Shown piece after piece: positions 1 to 9,995 of a stretch of DNA of 64,000 bases. Source of the DNA: Paenibacillus hemerocallicola (GTDB lineage: Bacteria; Bacillota; Bacilli; Paenibacillales; NBRC-103111); the NCBI RefSeq assembly GCF_006265175.1, contig NZ_VDCQ01000026.1:47765-111764 (forward strand), read 5' to 3'. Position 1 is the stretch's first letter; every line of letters starts with the position of its first letter. The notes beneath the pieces are model-generated. The model worked only from the letters and a program-made list of their open reading frames with translations. It made no database searches and was not told the DNA's origin. Made by a program: the position numbers and the translations under genes.

Positions 1-1
1 T

Positions 2-1354
2 TCGAACGGCGTTATAGGTATGGCGCTCAACCTCGAGGAAGACAATGTAGGTATCGTTATTATGGGTCCCTATACGGACATCCGCGAAGGCGATCAAGTC
101 AAACGTACCGGCCGCATCATGCAAGTGCCGGTAGGAGAAGCTCTTCTTGGCCGGGTCGTCAATCCGCTCGGACAACCGGTAGACGGCAAAGGTCCGATCG
201 AAACTACGGAATTCCGTCCGGTTGAATCGCAAGCTCCGGGCGTTATCGACCGGAAATCGGTTCACGAGCCGATGCAAACGGGTATCAAGGCTATCGACGC
301 GATGGTTCCGATCGGCCGCGGACAACGCGAGTTGATCATCGGTGACCGTCAAACGGGTAAAACGTCGATCGCGATCGATACGATCATCAACCAAAAAGGC
401 AATGGCGTGCTTTGCATTTATGTCGCCATCGGCCAAAAGCAATCGACCGTAGCGAACGTTGTCGAAACGCTTCGCCGCAGCGGCGCTCTCGAGTATACGA
501 TCGTCGTAACGGCCGGCGCTTCCGAGCCTTCCCCTCTGTTGTTCTTGGCACCATACGCAGGCGTTGCGATGGGCGAGTACTTCATGTTCAAAGGCAAGCA
601 TGCGCTTATCATTTATGATGACTTGACCAAACAAGCTGCCGCATACCGCGAGCTGTCCTTGCTGCTCCGTCGTCCTCCGGGCCGCGAAGCTTATCCGGGC
701 GACGTATTCTACTTGCATTCCCGTTTGCTCGAGCGCGCTGCTAAGCTTAGCGACGCACTCGGCGGCGGTTCACTGACGGCTTTACCGTTCATCGAAACCC
801 AAGCGAGCGACGTTTCTGCCTATATTCCTACGAACGTGATCTCGATCACGGACGGTCAAATCTTCTTGGAGTCCGACCTGTTCAACTCGGGTCAGCGTCC
901 GGCTATCAATGTCGGTATTTCCGTATCCCGTGTCGGCGGCTCCGCGCAAATCAAAGCGATGAAAAAAGTCGCTTCCTCCTTGAAGCTCGATCTTGCCCAA
1001 TACCGGGAGCTGGCCGCGTTCGCGCAGTTCGGTTCCGACTTGGACAAGAGCACCTTGGCTCGCTTGAACCGTGGACAACGTACATTGGAAATATTGAAGC
1101 AAGGTAACAATCAACCGATGCCGGTCGAGAAGCAAGTCGTGTCGATCTACACAGCGGTTAAAGGATTCCTTGACGAAATTCCGGTTCAAGACGTACTTCG
1201 CTTTGACCGCGAGTTCTTGGCTTACGTAGATGCCAACTATGGTCAAGTGTATGCCAATATCCGTGAGTCGAAAGACTTGACTGCAGACAACGAGAAGGTG
1301 CTCGTTGAAGCGATCGAGAAGTTCAAAAAGGGCTTTGCCGTATCGGAGCAATAA
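2..1354 (+). CDS. atpA: ATP synthase F1 subunit alpha (5' truncated by window edge)
   Basis: This is the non-catalytic alpha subunit of the F1 head of ATP synthase, acting on the cytoplasmic face of the membrane. The frame is open to the first base, so the true start lies upstream; about 450 residues are present and roughly 50 N-terminal residues are missing compared with the usual ~502. The P-loop GDRQTGKT lies near residue 117 of the visible part and is followed by the family segments IIYDDLTKQ and [24 protein letters not shown]. The ATG at position 20 is internal, because the upstream codons still match the family (SNGVIG before MALNLEED). It is followed by atpG, atpD and atpC in the normal order, so upstream atpI/B/E/F/H are expected outside the window. 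Confidence 0.98.
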   Translation, partial: SNGVIGMALNLEEDNVGIVIMGPYTDIREGDQVKRTGRIMQVPVGEALLGRVVNPLGQPVDGKGPIETTEFRPVESQAPGVIDRKSVHEPMQTGIKAIDAMVPIGRGQRELIIGDRQTGKTSIAIDTIINQKGNGVLCIYVAIGQKQSTVANVVETLRRSGALEYTIVVTAGASEPSPLLFLAPYAGVAMGEYFMFKGKHALIIYDDLTKQAAAYRELSLLLRRPPGREAYPGDVFYLHSRLLERAAKLSDALGGGSLTALPFIETQASDVSAYIPTNVISITDGQIFLESDLFNSGQRPAINVGISVSRVGGSAQIKAMKKVASSLKLDLAQYRELAAFAQFGSDLDKSTLARLNRGQRTLEILKQGNNQPMPVEKQVVSIYTAVKGFLDEIPVQDVLRFDREFLAYVDANYGQVYANIRESKDLTADNEKVLVEAIEKFKKGFAVSEQ

Positions 1355-1418
1355 GACGACTACCGCTTGGGCGGCCTCATAAGGCCGCACAAGCGCGTTA
1401 ATAGAACGATTCAGGGTT

Positions 1419-1462
1419 ATGCTTACGAAGTTAGCTTTTGCTCTGCAAAAGCTTTGAGGTGG
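1419..1462 (+). promoter_or_regulatory. TGCTTACGA box plus hairpin in front of atpG
   Basis: ATGCTTACGAAG (1419-1430) is followed by a perfect 9-bp stem AGCTTTTGC/GCAAAAGCT (1433-1441 and 1445-1453, loop TCT) and then the Shine-Dalgarno GAGGTGG, 7 nt before the atpG ATG. The same box-hairpin-SD layout recurs before atpD, atpC and flhO. It has no U-tract, so it does not look like a terminator. Its function is not known to me. Confidence 0.6.
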
Positions 1463-1469
1463 TGAAAGC

Positions 1470-2327
1470 ATGGCAAAAGGAATGCGCGAGATTAAAAGAC
1501 AAGTCAAAAGTACTCAAAATATGAAGCAGATTACCAAAGCAATGGAAATGGTAGCTGCCTCGAAATTGAGAAGATCGCAAGAAGCAGCCCAAGCGGCTCG
1601 TCCGTATGCGGAAAAAATCAAAGAAGTTGTCTCCAGCATCGCGGCCGGAACGAAAGGGTCGAAAAACCCGATTCTCGTATCGCGCCCGATCCAAAAGACC
1701 GGCTACTTGGTTATCACTTCCGACCGCGGACTCGCAGGCGGCTACAACTCCAACCTGCTTCGCAAATTGATGCAAACGATTCGCGAAAAGCATAAATCCA
1801 AAGATGAATACGTAGTGTTCGTCGTCGGACGGAAAGGGCGCGACTTCCTGAAGAAGCGCGACATTCCGGTCATCGGGGAAGTAACCGGCTTGGCCGATTC
1901 GCCTAAGTTTGCCGACATCAAGGAACTCGCATCTCTTGCAGTAAACAACTATGTGGAAGGCAAGTACGACGAGTTATTCCTCGTATACAACAAATTCCAC
2001 AACGCTATATCGCAAGAGCCGGTTCTGAACCGTTTGCTGCCGCTCGATATGGCGGACGGCGGACAAGCGGCTGACTACGAGTATGAACCGTCGTCTGAAG
2101 AAGTGCTCGACGTACTGTTGCCTAAATATGCGGAGACGCTTATTTTCAGCGCGCTGCTCGAAGCCAAGGCGAGCGAGTTCGGTGCGAAAATGACGGCAAT
2201 GGGTAATGCAACGCGTAACGCGACGGAAATGATCGCGCGCTACTCGCTTATGTACAATCGCGCCCGTCAAGCATCGATTACCCAGGAAATAACTGAGATC
2301 GTCGCCGGCGCGAATGCGCAAGGGTAA
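1470..2327 (+). CDS. atpG: ATP synthase F1 subunit gamma
   Basis: Gamma forms the rotating central stalk that couples proton flow to catalysis in F1. The product is 285 residues, the normal size. It starts MAKGMREIKRQVKSTQNMKQ, the conserved N-terminal helix, with the family motifs KAMEMVAASKLR and ITSDRGLAGGYN, and ends with the C-terminal helix (MTAMGNATRNA, YNRARQASITQEITEIV) that sits inside the alpha3beta3 ring. The ATG is preceded by GAGGTGG. It lies 115 bp downstream of atpA and 204 bp upstream of atpD, wide gaps for an atp operon; both gaps carry the box-hairpin element described separately. Confidence 0.98.
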   Translation: MAKGMREIKRQVKSTQNMKQITKAMEMVAASKLRRSQEAAQAARPYAEKIKEVVSSIAAGTKGSKNPILVSRPIQKTGYLVITSDRGLAGGYNSNLLRKLMQTIREKHKSKDEYVVFVVGRKGRDFLKKRDIPVIGEVTGLADSPKFADIKELASLAVNNYVEGKYDELFLVYNKFHNAISQEPVLNRLLPLDMADGGQAADYEYEPSSEEVLDVLLPKYAETLIFSALLEAKASEFGAKMTAMGNATRNATEMIARYSLMYNRARQASITQEITEIVAGANAQG

Positions 2328-2436
2328 CAAGCGGATCTGAAATCAATACAATGCATGGGCGAAACGCGAGTTTCCAGTCGAAGGGAACTCGGTGATGTGC
2401 CATTGTGAAGTTTTTATCAAAGAAATGCCTAGCCAC

Positions 2437-3941
<1,505 letters not shown>

Positions 3942-3959
3942 GCCGTTTGACCGTGTCGT

Positions 3960-4032
3960 GCTGATGCCTCTCTTTCTATGGCATCAGCATTGGCATACGA
4001 TGAAGCTTTCGGGCTTGAAAGCTCTCAGGAGG
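3960..4032 (+). promoter_or_regulatory. Two hairpins and box element between atpD and atpC
   Basis: A perfect 9-bp stem GCTGATGCC/GGCATCAGC (3960-3968, 3980-3988) lies just after atpD and is not followed by a U-tract, so it is more likely a processing or stability hairpin than a terminator. Next comes a degenerate copy of the recurrent element: GGCATACGATG (3992-4002), stem AGCTTTC/GAAAGCT (4004-4010, 4017-4023), then SD CTCAGGAGG, 7 nt before the atpC GTG. Confidence 0.55.
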
Positions 4033-4039
4033 TATTTGC

Positions 4040-4444
4040 GTGAGTACTTTTCTATTGGAAGTTGTTACGCCCGAGCGGAAAGTATACGCTCAGGATGTAG
4101 ATATGATCGTCGTGAAAGGCGTCTCCGGGGAACTAGGGATTTTACCAAATCACATTCCGCTCGTGACACCTCTCAGAATCGCTCCTGTCTTGATCAAAAA
4201 AGGCAAGGAGACGGAATACATCGCAGTAAACGGCGGATTTATGGAAGTGCGCAAAGATAAGGTCGTTATACTGGCCGAATCGGCCGAGCTTCCTGGAGAC
4301 ATCAACGTAGATCGTGCTCGCGCCTCTAAAGAGCGTGCCGAGAAACGTATGAATGCGGCCAAAAAGGACGAGATCGATTTCCGTCGGGCCGAGCTTTCGC
4401 TGCAGCGCGCGATGAGCCGCTTGGAGACCGTACTGAAGAAGTAA
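4040..4444 (+). CDS. atpC: ATP synthase F1 subunit epsilon
   Basis: Epsilon sits at the foot of the central stalk and inhibits ATP hydrolysis. The 134-residue product starts MSTFLLEVVTPERKVY from a GTG codon with SD AGGAGG 7 nt upstream, and shows the N-terminal beta-sandwich signature GELGILPNHIPLVTPL and the C-terminal helical hairpin (ASKERAEKRMNAAKK, ELSLQRAMSRLE). It is the last gene of the atp operon and is followed by a rho-independent terminator. Confidence 0.97.
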   Translation: MSTFLLEVVTPERKVYAQDVDMIVVKGVSGELGILPNHIPLVTPLRIAPVLIKKGKETEYIAVNGGFMEVRKDKVVILAESAELPGDINVDRARASKERAEKRMNAAKKDEIDFRRAELSLQRAMSRLETVLKK

Positions 4445-4451
4445 AACGATC

Positions 4452-4483
4452 AAGCAGAGGAGTTGGTTCCTTTGCTTTTTTTG
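4452..4483 (+). terminator. Rho-independent terminator of the atp operon
   Basis: The stem AAGCAGAGGA / TTCCTTTGCTT (with one mismatch) is followed by a T-rich run (TTTTTTTG), 8 nt after the atpC stop codon. Confidence 0.75.
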
Positions 4484-4668
4484 TTTTGTCGGATCTAGGA
4501 ATGAAAAAGGAATTAAAACGCAATACTAGTAGTTGGCCGGGGAAAGACATTGTCGATAAATAGGTATTTGAGACGGATTAATGTCATAGACGCGAATGTT
4601 TGCATTTGTTACCATGTACTTTGGTCATGCATGAAGTATAGCGCAGAATCGTGGGCGAGCTTCTTGGA
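4484..4668 (+). other. Intergenic stretch between atp and nuo operons
   Basis: About 185 bp with no convincing ORF, hairpin or repeat. It ends at the predicted nuoA promoter. Confidence 0.6.
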
Positions 4669-4697
4669 TAGACTGCAATACCTGTTTTTGATATAAT
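4669..4697 (+). promoter_or_regulatory. Predicted sigma-A promoter of the nuo operon
   Basis: TAGACT (4669-4674, four of six to TTGACA), 17-nt spacer, perfect TATAAT (4692-4697). It lies about 80 nt upstream of the nuoA start. The -10 is strong and the -35 is weak. Confidence 0.55.
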
Positions 4698-4775
4698 TGT
4701 GTGGGCAATATTAGAAAAAATTTAAGGTTTTATTTGAAAAAGTCATAATTCCATGAAAAGGCGGGAGGCGTTGGA

Positions 4776-5147
4776 ATGGCGTTGTACAGCAACAATTATG
4801 TGCTTGTAGCCATCTTTATTGCGCTGGGCATTATGTTGCCGATAGTCGCTTTGACGTTAGGAAGATTTCTTCGTCCTAACAAACCGACGGAGGAGAAGCA
4901 AACGACATATGAAAGCGGTAACGAGCCGGTGGGCGAGAGCCATGTCCGCTTTAACATCAGGTACTATTTGTTCGCCTTGATGTTCGTTATCTTTGACGTA
5001 GAGACCGTTTTCTTGTATCCATGGGCCGTCGCGTATGATTTCTTGGGACTGTTCGCCTTGATTGAAATGCTGATTTTCGTCGCCCTGCTGGTGGTGGGGT
5101 TACTTTACGCCTGGAAGAAGAAGGTGCTGCAATGGAGCTCAATCTAG
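4776..5147 (+). CDS. nuoA: NADH-quinone oxidoreductase subunit A
   Basis: A small membrane subunit of respiratory complex I, near the quinone channel. The 123-residue product has three hydrophobic segments and the family signature [16 protein letters not shown] followed by [12 protein letters not shown]. The ATG follows the SD GCGGGAGG. It is the first gene of an eleven-gene operon and overlaps nuoB by 16 nt, which suggests translational coupling. Confidence 0.97.
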   Translation: MALYSNNYVLVAIFIALGIMLPIVALTLGRFLRPNKPTEEKQTTYESGNEPVGESHVRFNIRYYLFALMFVIFDVETVFLYPWAVAYDFLGLFALIEMLIFVALLVVGLLYAWKKKVLQWSSI

Positions 5148-5650
5148 AGACGATCTCGCCGGAAGAGAGACAAGAACTGGAACGGAACGTATTTACGACA
5201 TCACTGGATCAAGTCAAAGCATGGGCACGCAGCAGCTCGTTGTGGCCGTTAACGTTCGGGCTGGCCTGTTGCGCGATCGAGATGATGGGTACCGGCGGAG
5301 CACACTATGACTTCGACCGTTTTGGCGTCATATTCCGTACGTCGCCGCGACAGTCCGATGTCATGATCGTGGCCGGAACCGTTACGAAAAAGATGGCACC
5401 GCTGCTGCGACGCTTGTACGAGCAAATGCCCGAGCCGAAATGGGTAGTCGCCATGGGTTCTTGCGCTACCGCAGGCGGACCTTATATCAAATCGTATGCG
5501 GTCGTAAAAGGCGTGGACCAGATCGTACCGGTCGATATATATATTCCCGGATGTCCGCCTAATCCGGCCGCGCTCATATACGGAATTAACAAGCTGCAGG
5601 AGAAAATTCGCTATGAGGCCAAGACCGGGAAGAGGGTGACCAACTCATGA
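5132..5650 (+). CDS. nuoB: NADH-quinone oxidoreductase subunit B
   Basis: This peripheral-arm subunit binds the terminal 4Fe-4S cluster N2 that passes electrons to quinone. The 172-residue product carries the cluster cysteines in [20 protein letters not shown] and PGCPPNP. It overlaps nuoA by 16 nt and shares an ATGA overlap with nuoC. Confidence 0.98.
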   Translation: MELNLETISPEERQELERNVFTTSLDQVKAWARSSSLWPLTFGLACCAIEMMGTGGAHYDFDRFGVIFRTSPRQSDVMIVAGTVTKKMAPLLRRLYEQMPEPKWVVAMGSCATAGGPYIKSYAVVKGVDQIVPVDIYIPGCPPNPAALIYGINKLQEKIRYEAKTGKRVTNS

Positions 5651-6549
5651 GCGAGGAAAACGAAAATAATCGCAAACAAGAAAGCGCAACCAATCCCACC
5701 TCTGGCGAGACCGATAATATTAAAAAGCAAGTCGACCCGGAAGGGGAAGCCCTTTCCGCCGAACAGGGCGATGCAAAGAAAGCGGATGCCGCCCCGACGC
5801 CAGAAGACTCTTCAGATGGAGCAAAGAATCCCGCCGATGAAGAACGGGAAGCAAAAATAAAAGCCGCAGCGGAAGCGCGCGCGGCAAGAGCGGCTGCGCG
5901 GGCGCAGCAAGCGGAGGGAGAAACCGCCGACGGGAATGCGGCGGAAGCGCGGGCAGCCCGCGCACCGAAAGCGGAAGGCGATGCGGCAGCCGACGCCCGT
6001 GCGGCGAGAGCGGCTGCGCGTGCGAAGAAAATCGAAGGAGAGGCTGCGGATGCCGGGCCGAAGGAACCGTCGCCGAATCAGCCGAGGCTGGACCGTATCG
6101 TGCAATTGATCAAAGAGCATGTCGCGGACAATGCCGTAACGGAAGCGGTTATAAATGAAAGGGACCGCCATCTGCCGACCTTGACGATAGAAAACGAACA
6201 TTGGGAAGCGGTAGCCCAATTCGTAAAAAATAACGAAGAGCTGCAGCTGAACTATTTAAGCAACTTGAGCGGTGTCGATTATGAGTCATACATGGAGACG
6301 GTGTATTACGTCGGCTCGCTCCAGACTAAGCATGATTATTGCTTTAAAGTAAAAACGAACCGGGAAGCGCCATCGATCCCTTCCGTGACCCCCGTTTGGT
6401 CGACGGCCAATTGGAATGAACGGGAATCGTTCGATCTGCTTGGCATCGAATATCCGGGTCACCCGGATTTGCGACGAATCATGATGCCGGACGACTGGGT
6501 CGGTCACCCGTTGCGCAAAGACTACGAACCGATTGATCCGGAGGTGTGA
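5647..6549 (+). CDS. nuoC: NADH-quinone oxidoreductase subunit C with long repetitive N-terminal extension
   Basis: NuoC (30-kDa subunit) is part of the peripheral arm of complex I next to NuoD. The core domain occupies about residues 145-300, with the family signature [12 protein letters not shown] and the terminal motif HPLRKDYEP. In front of it is a charged extension of about 140 residues rich in Ala, Glu, Lys and Arg. It contains three tandem 20-residue repeats (residues about 79-138) of the form AARAAARA-x2-AEGE, encoded by three consecutive 60-nt units at 5881-6060. The extension is probably helical and disordered-prone; its role is unknown. Gene order and an ATGA overlap with nuoB place it firmly in the operon. 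Confidence 0.96.
   Translation: MSEENENNRKQESATNPTSGETDNIKKQVDPEGEALSAEQGDAKKADAAPTPEDSSDGAKNPADEEREAKIKAAAEARAARAAARAQQAEGETADGNAAEARAARAPKAEGDAAADARAARAAARAKKIEGEAADAGPKEPSPNQPRLDRIVQLIKEHVADNAVTEAVINERDRHLPTLTIENEHWEAVAQFVKNNEELQLNYLSNLSGVDYESYMETVYYVGSLQTKHDYCFKVKTNREAPSIPSVTPVWSTANWNERESFDLLGIEYPGHPDLRRIMMPDDWVGHPLRKDYEPIDPEV
5881..6060 (+). repeat. Three tandem 60-nt repeats inside nuoC
   Basis: Units start at 5881, 5941 and 6001. The first and third begin GCGGCAAGAGCGGCTGCGCG and GCGGCGAGAGCGGCTGCGCG (19 of 20 identical, 120 nt apart); the middle unit is more diverged. The period is exactly 20 codons, so the repeat is maintained in frame. Confidence 0.8.
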
Positions 6550-6552
6550 CCT

Positions 6553-7653
6553 TTGATTCGGACCGAAGAATTACTGCTTAACGTCGGACCTCAGCATCCT
6601 AGTACGCATGGCGTATTCCGCGTCATCGTCAAGCTCGACGGAGAAGTCATCACGGAAGCTCAGCCCGTAATCGGCTATTTGCACCGGGGGACGGAGAAGC
6701 TTGCGGAGGATTTAAGCTACACGCAAATCATTCCTTATACGGACCGGATGGACTACGTGTCCGCCATGACGAATAACTATGTGCTGTGTCATGCCGTCGA
6801 GACGATGATGCAGCTGGAAATTCCCGAGCGGGCTCAATATTTGCGTCTGATCGTGATGGAATTGCAGCGGGTTGCCAGCCATCTTGTCTGGTGGGGGACT
6901 TATTTGCTAGATATCGGCGCGATTAGCCCGTTCCTGTTCGCTTTTAAAGACAGGGAAATCATTATCGACCTGTTCAACGAATTGTGCGGAGCAAGGCTTA
7001 CGTACAATTATATGCGGGTTGGCGGAGTCAAATGGGATGCCCCTGAAGGCTGGATCCAAAAGGTCCGCGACTTTGTCCCGCATATGCGCGAGCAATTGAA
7101 GGTATATGACGATCTCGTGAGCGGCAACGAAATTTTCCTTGCCCGTATTAAAGGGATCGGCAAATATACGGCTCAGGAAGCAATCGATTTCGGATTGAGC
7201 GGAGCCAATCTGCGCTGTACCGGGGTCAAATGGGACTTGCGGAAAGATAAGCCATACGGGATTTACGACCGTTTCGATTTCGACGTGCCGGTCGGCCAAA
7301 ACGGCGACTGCTATGACCGTTATTTGGTACGTCTCGAGGAGCTTCGCCAATCGCTGCGCATTTTGGAGCAGGCGGTAGAGCAGTTCCCTGCCGAAGGCGA
7401 AATTATGGGCAAGGCGCCGAGAGTCGTCCGCCCGCCTGAGGGCGAAGCGTATGTCCGCATCGAATCGCCGCGCGGAGAGATCGGCTGTCACATCGTGTCC
7501 AAAGGCAAAGACAAGCCGTACCGGCTGAAGTTCCGCCGCCCGTCGTTCGTCAATCTGCAAATTTTGCCCAAGCTGCTGGTCGGGCAGCCGATGGCGAACA
7601 TGATCACGATATTGGGAGGCATTGATATCGTACTCGGGGAGGTGGACTGCTGA
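6553..7653 (+). CDS. nuoD: NADH-quinone oxidoreductase subunit D
   Basis: NuoD (49-kDa subunit) forms the quinone site together with NuoB. The 366-residue product begins with NVGPQHPSTHGVFRV, the conserved beta-hairpin carrying the quinone-site histidine, and ends GGIDIVLGEVDC, a normal family C-terminus. The start is a TTG at 6553 just after the nuoC stop; the family N-terminus begins within a few residues of it and GGAGG lies upstream inside nuoC. The stop overlaps the nuoH start by one base (TGATG). Confidence 0.97.
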   Translation: MIRTEELLLNVGPQHPSTHGVFRVIVKLDGEVITEAQPVIGYLHRGTEKLAEDLSYTQIIPYTDRMDYVSAMTNNYVLCHAVETMMQLEIPERAQYLRLIVMELQRVASHLVWWGTYLLDIGAISPFLFAFKDREIIIDLFNELCGARLTYNYMRVGGVKWDAPEGWIQKVRDFVPHMREQLKVYDDLVSGNEIFLARIKGIGKYTAQEAIDFGLSGANLRCTGVKWDLRKDKPYGIYDRFDFDVPVGQNGDCYDRYLVRLEELRQSLRILEQAVEQFPAEGEIMGKAPRVVRPPEGEAYVRIESPRGEIGCHIVSKGKDKPYRLKFRRPSFVNLQILPKLLVGQPMANMITILGGIDIVLGEVDC

Positions 7654-8660
7654 TGCTCGATCTATTGCATGAACAGCTGACCTGGGCCAATTTCGGCATC
7701 ATGTTCGCCTTCGCGGTGCTGTTTCTGCTGCTTATACTCGGCTATGTAACGTACGCGATTTATTTCGAGCGGAAAGTGCTCGGATGGATGCAATTCCGCC
7801 ACGGGCCGACCCGGACGGGACCGTTCGGCTTGCTGCAGACGGTGGCCGACGTACTGAAGCTGCTGATCAAAGAGGATACGATTCCGAAGAAGGCCGATCG
7901 GGAGCTGTTTATTCTCGCGCCGGCTCTTACCTTCGTACCGGCATTTGCCGTACTTGCCACCTTTCCATTTACGAAGACATGGCAGTTTGCCGATTTGAAT
8001 GTCGGACTGCTTTACTATGCGGCCTTGTCGAGTATATCCACAATCGGAATCGTGCTTGGCGGCTGGGCATCCAACAACAAATATTCATTGCTGGGCGGCA
8101 TGCGCTCCGCCGCGCAGATGATCAGTTATGAAATCCCGCTTGTCATGTCGATGGTAGGCGTCATTTTGATGACCGGAAGCTTGAATTTGCGTAAAATTGT
8201 GGAGGCGCAGGGCAACTGGTTCTGGGAATGGAACTTCATTCCGCAAATTATCGGTTTCGTCGTATTCGTCATTGCCGCCGTATCCGAATTGAATCGGACG
8301 CCGTTCGACTTGCCGGAAGCGGAGTCGGAGCTGGTCGCGGGGTACCACGTCGAATACAGCGGTTTCCGGTTCGCCTTCTTCATGTTGTCCGAATACGTAT
8401 ACACGTTCGCTATTGCATCCTTGACCACGATTTTGTTCCTGGGCGGCTGGCATGCGCCGTTTCCGTTCCTGGATTTCATACCGGGTATTCTCTGGTTTCT
8501 GATCAAGCTGTCGCTTTGCGTCTTCTTTATGTTCTGGCTGCGCGCCACGCTTCCACGCGTACGCGTAGACCAGCTGATGGGCATCGGCTGGAAAGTGCTG
8601 CTGCCGCTCGCTCTCGTCAACATTTTCCTGACGGCTATCGTAAAGGAAATATTGCGCTAA
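7653..8660 (+). CDS. nuoH: NADH-quinone oxidoreductase subunit H
   Basis: NuoH is the membrane subunit that joins the quinone site to the proton-pumping arm. The 335-residue product has about eight hydrophobic helices, with the family segments YFERKVLGWMQFRHGP, GLLQTVADVLKLLIKED and ELNRTPFDLPEAESELVAGY. The charged loop residues thought to couple quinone reduction to proton movement are present. Confidence 0.98.
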   Translation: MLDLLHEQLTWANFGIMFAFAVLFLLLILGYVTYAIYFERKVLGWMQFRHGPTRTGPFGLLQTVADVLKLLIKEDTIPKKADRELFILAPALTFVPAFAVLATFPFTKTWQFADLNVGLLYYAALSSISTIGIVLGGWASNNKYSLLGGMRSAAQMISYEIPLVMSMVGVILMTGSLNLRKIVEAQGNWFWEWNFIPQIIGFVVFVIAAVSELNRTPFDLPEAESELVAGYHVEYSGFRFAFFMLSEYVYTFAIASLTTILFLGGWHAPFPFLDFIPGILWFLIKLSLCVFFMFWLRATLPRVRVDQLMGIGWKVLLPLALVNIFLTAIVKEILR

Positions 8661-8692
8661 CACTACCAGGGTAGGATCGGAGGGAATGCGAT

Positions 8693-9151
8693 ATGAAAGG
8701 GATTGTCAAAGGACTCGGGCTAACGTTCAAAACGATGATGCAAAAAAAGGTTACTTACGCCTACCCCGACGTGCCGCTCAAGCTGCCGGACCGCTTCCGC
8801 GGAATCCAGCATTTCGATCCGGAGAAATGCATCGTATGCAATCAATGCGCCAAAATATGTCCGACCGACTGCATCACGTTGACCGGGAAAAAGAATCCCG
8901 ATCCGGAAAGCAAAATGAAGCTCGTCATCGACACGTACGATATCAATTTCGAAATTTGCATCCTGTGCGATTTTTGTACGGAAGTATGTCCGACGGAAGC
9001 GATCGTCATGACGAACAATTTCGAGCTTAGTACCTACAGCCGGGACGATTTGTTCAAAAACCTGGAGTGGCTCAACGAGAACAACACGAACATCCGCAAG
9101 GAAAACAACTTGGCGGCGCCCAAGGGAGGAGCCAAAAAAGATGCTGGCTAA
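8693..9151 (+). CDS. nuoI: NADH-quinone oxidoreductase subunit I (2 x 4Fe-4S)
   Basis: A ferredoxin-like peripheral subunit that carries electrons to cluster N2. The 152-residue product has two classic motifs, CIVCNQCAKICP (about residues 45-56) and CILCDFCTEVCP, giving two 4Fe-4S clusters. The ATG has SD GGAGGG 8 nt upstream. The 3' end overlaps nuoJ by 11 nt. Confidence 0.97.
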   Translation: MKGIVKGLGLTFKTMMQKKVTYAYPDVPLKLPDRFRGIQHFDPEKCIVCNQCAKICPTDCITLTGKKNPDPESKMKLVIDTYDINFEICILCDFCTEVCPTEAIVMTNNFELSTYSRDDLFKNLEWLNENNTNIRKENNLAAPKGGAKKDAG

Positions 9152-9668
9152 TATCGCGGACTTTTTCTCCAGCGGTGCCAATCTGATGTTTTTCCTGTTC
9201 GCCTTGCTGGCCATCGGCGGTGCGATCTTCATGATCAGTTTCACGAAGGTCGTCTCGATGGTCGTGTCGGTTGCCGTTACGTTCTTAAGCTTGGCCGGCC
9301 TGTACGTCCTACTGGAGGCGGAGTTTCTGGCCATGGCTCAAGTGTTGATTTATGCCGGCGGCATCTCCATTCTGATGATATTCGGAATTATGATGACCCG
9401 CCACCAGGGCGGCGAAGAACAGGAAACGAAGCGTACGCTGCACGGCACGCTCTTGTGGATCGGAATATTGGGACTGTTCGGCATTCTGTTCTACGCTTTT
9501 CAAAAAGCGACGTTTCCGCAAGGGGAGTTCAAATCGCCCGAGGACAACACGCTCGAAATCGGCAAGCTGTTATTCACCGAGCAGGTCATTCCGTTCGAGT
9601 TGATGTCGATCCTGCTTACTGTAGCGTTTATCGGAGCTATCGTGCTGGCGAAAAGGGAGGAAGAATAG
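9141..9668 (+). CDS. nuoJ: NADH-quinone oxidoreductase subunit J
   Basis: A membrane subunit of the proximal proton channel. The 175-residue product has five predicted helices and the conserved segment [24 protein letters not shown] shown here by its core [14 protein letters not shown]. It overlaps nuoI by 11 nt and is followed after 1 nt by nuoK. Confidence 0.96.
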   Translation: MLANIADFFSSGANLMFFLFALLAIGGAIFMISFTKVVSMVVSVAVTFLSLAGLYVLLEAEFLAMAQVLIYAGGISILMIFGIMMTRHQGGEEQETKRTLHGTLLWIGILGLFGILFYAFQKATFPQGEFKSPEDNTLEIGKLLFTEQVIPFELMSILLTVAFIGAIVLAKREEE

Positions 9669-9669
9669 G

Positions 9670-9981
9670 ATGAGCAATACGATTCTGCCTTACTTGACGC
9701 TCGGAGCGATTTTGTTTTGCGTCGGTCTGTACGGCGCGCTTACCAAAAAGAACGCGGTGATCGTCCTGCTGTCCATCGAGCTGATGCTGAATGCGGCCAA
9801 CTTGAATTTGGTCGCCTTCTCCAAGTTTGGAGTCAACCCGTCGCTGCAAGGCCAACTCTTCTCGCTGTTCAACATGGCGGTGGCTGCGGCGGAGGTGGCG
9901 ATCGGCATCGCGATCCTCATCGCGCTGTACCGAAATAAAGGGACATCGAATGTGGACGATATGAACGAATTGAGGAAGTAA
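9670..9981 (+). CDS. nuoK: NADH-quinone oxidoreductase subunit K
   Basis: A small antiporter-like membrane subunit. The 103-residue product has three helices, with the conserved glutamate in [14 protein letters not shown] and a second one in the [15 protein letters not shown] helix. The SD (GGGAGGAAG) lies inside the nuoJ end. Confidence 0.96.
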   Translation: MSNTILPYLTLGAILFCVGLYGALTKKNAVIVLLSIELMLNAANLNLVAFSKFGVNPSLQGQLFSLFNMAVAAAEVAIGIAILIALYRNKGTSNVDDMNELRK

Positions 9982-9995
9982 CGGGAGGAAAAAAG

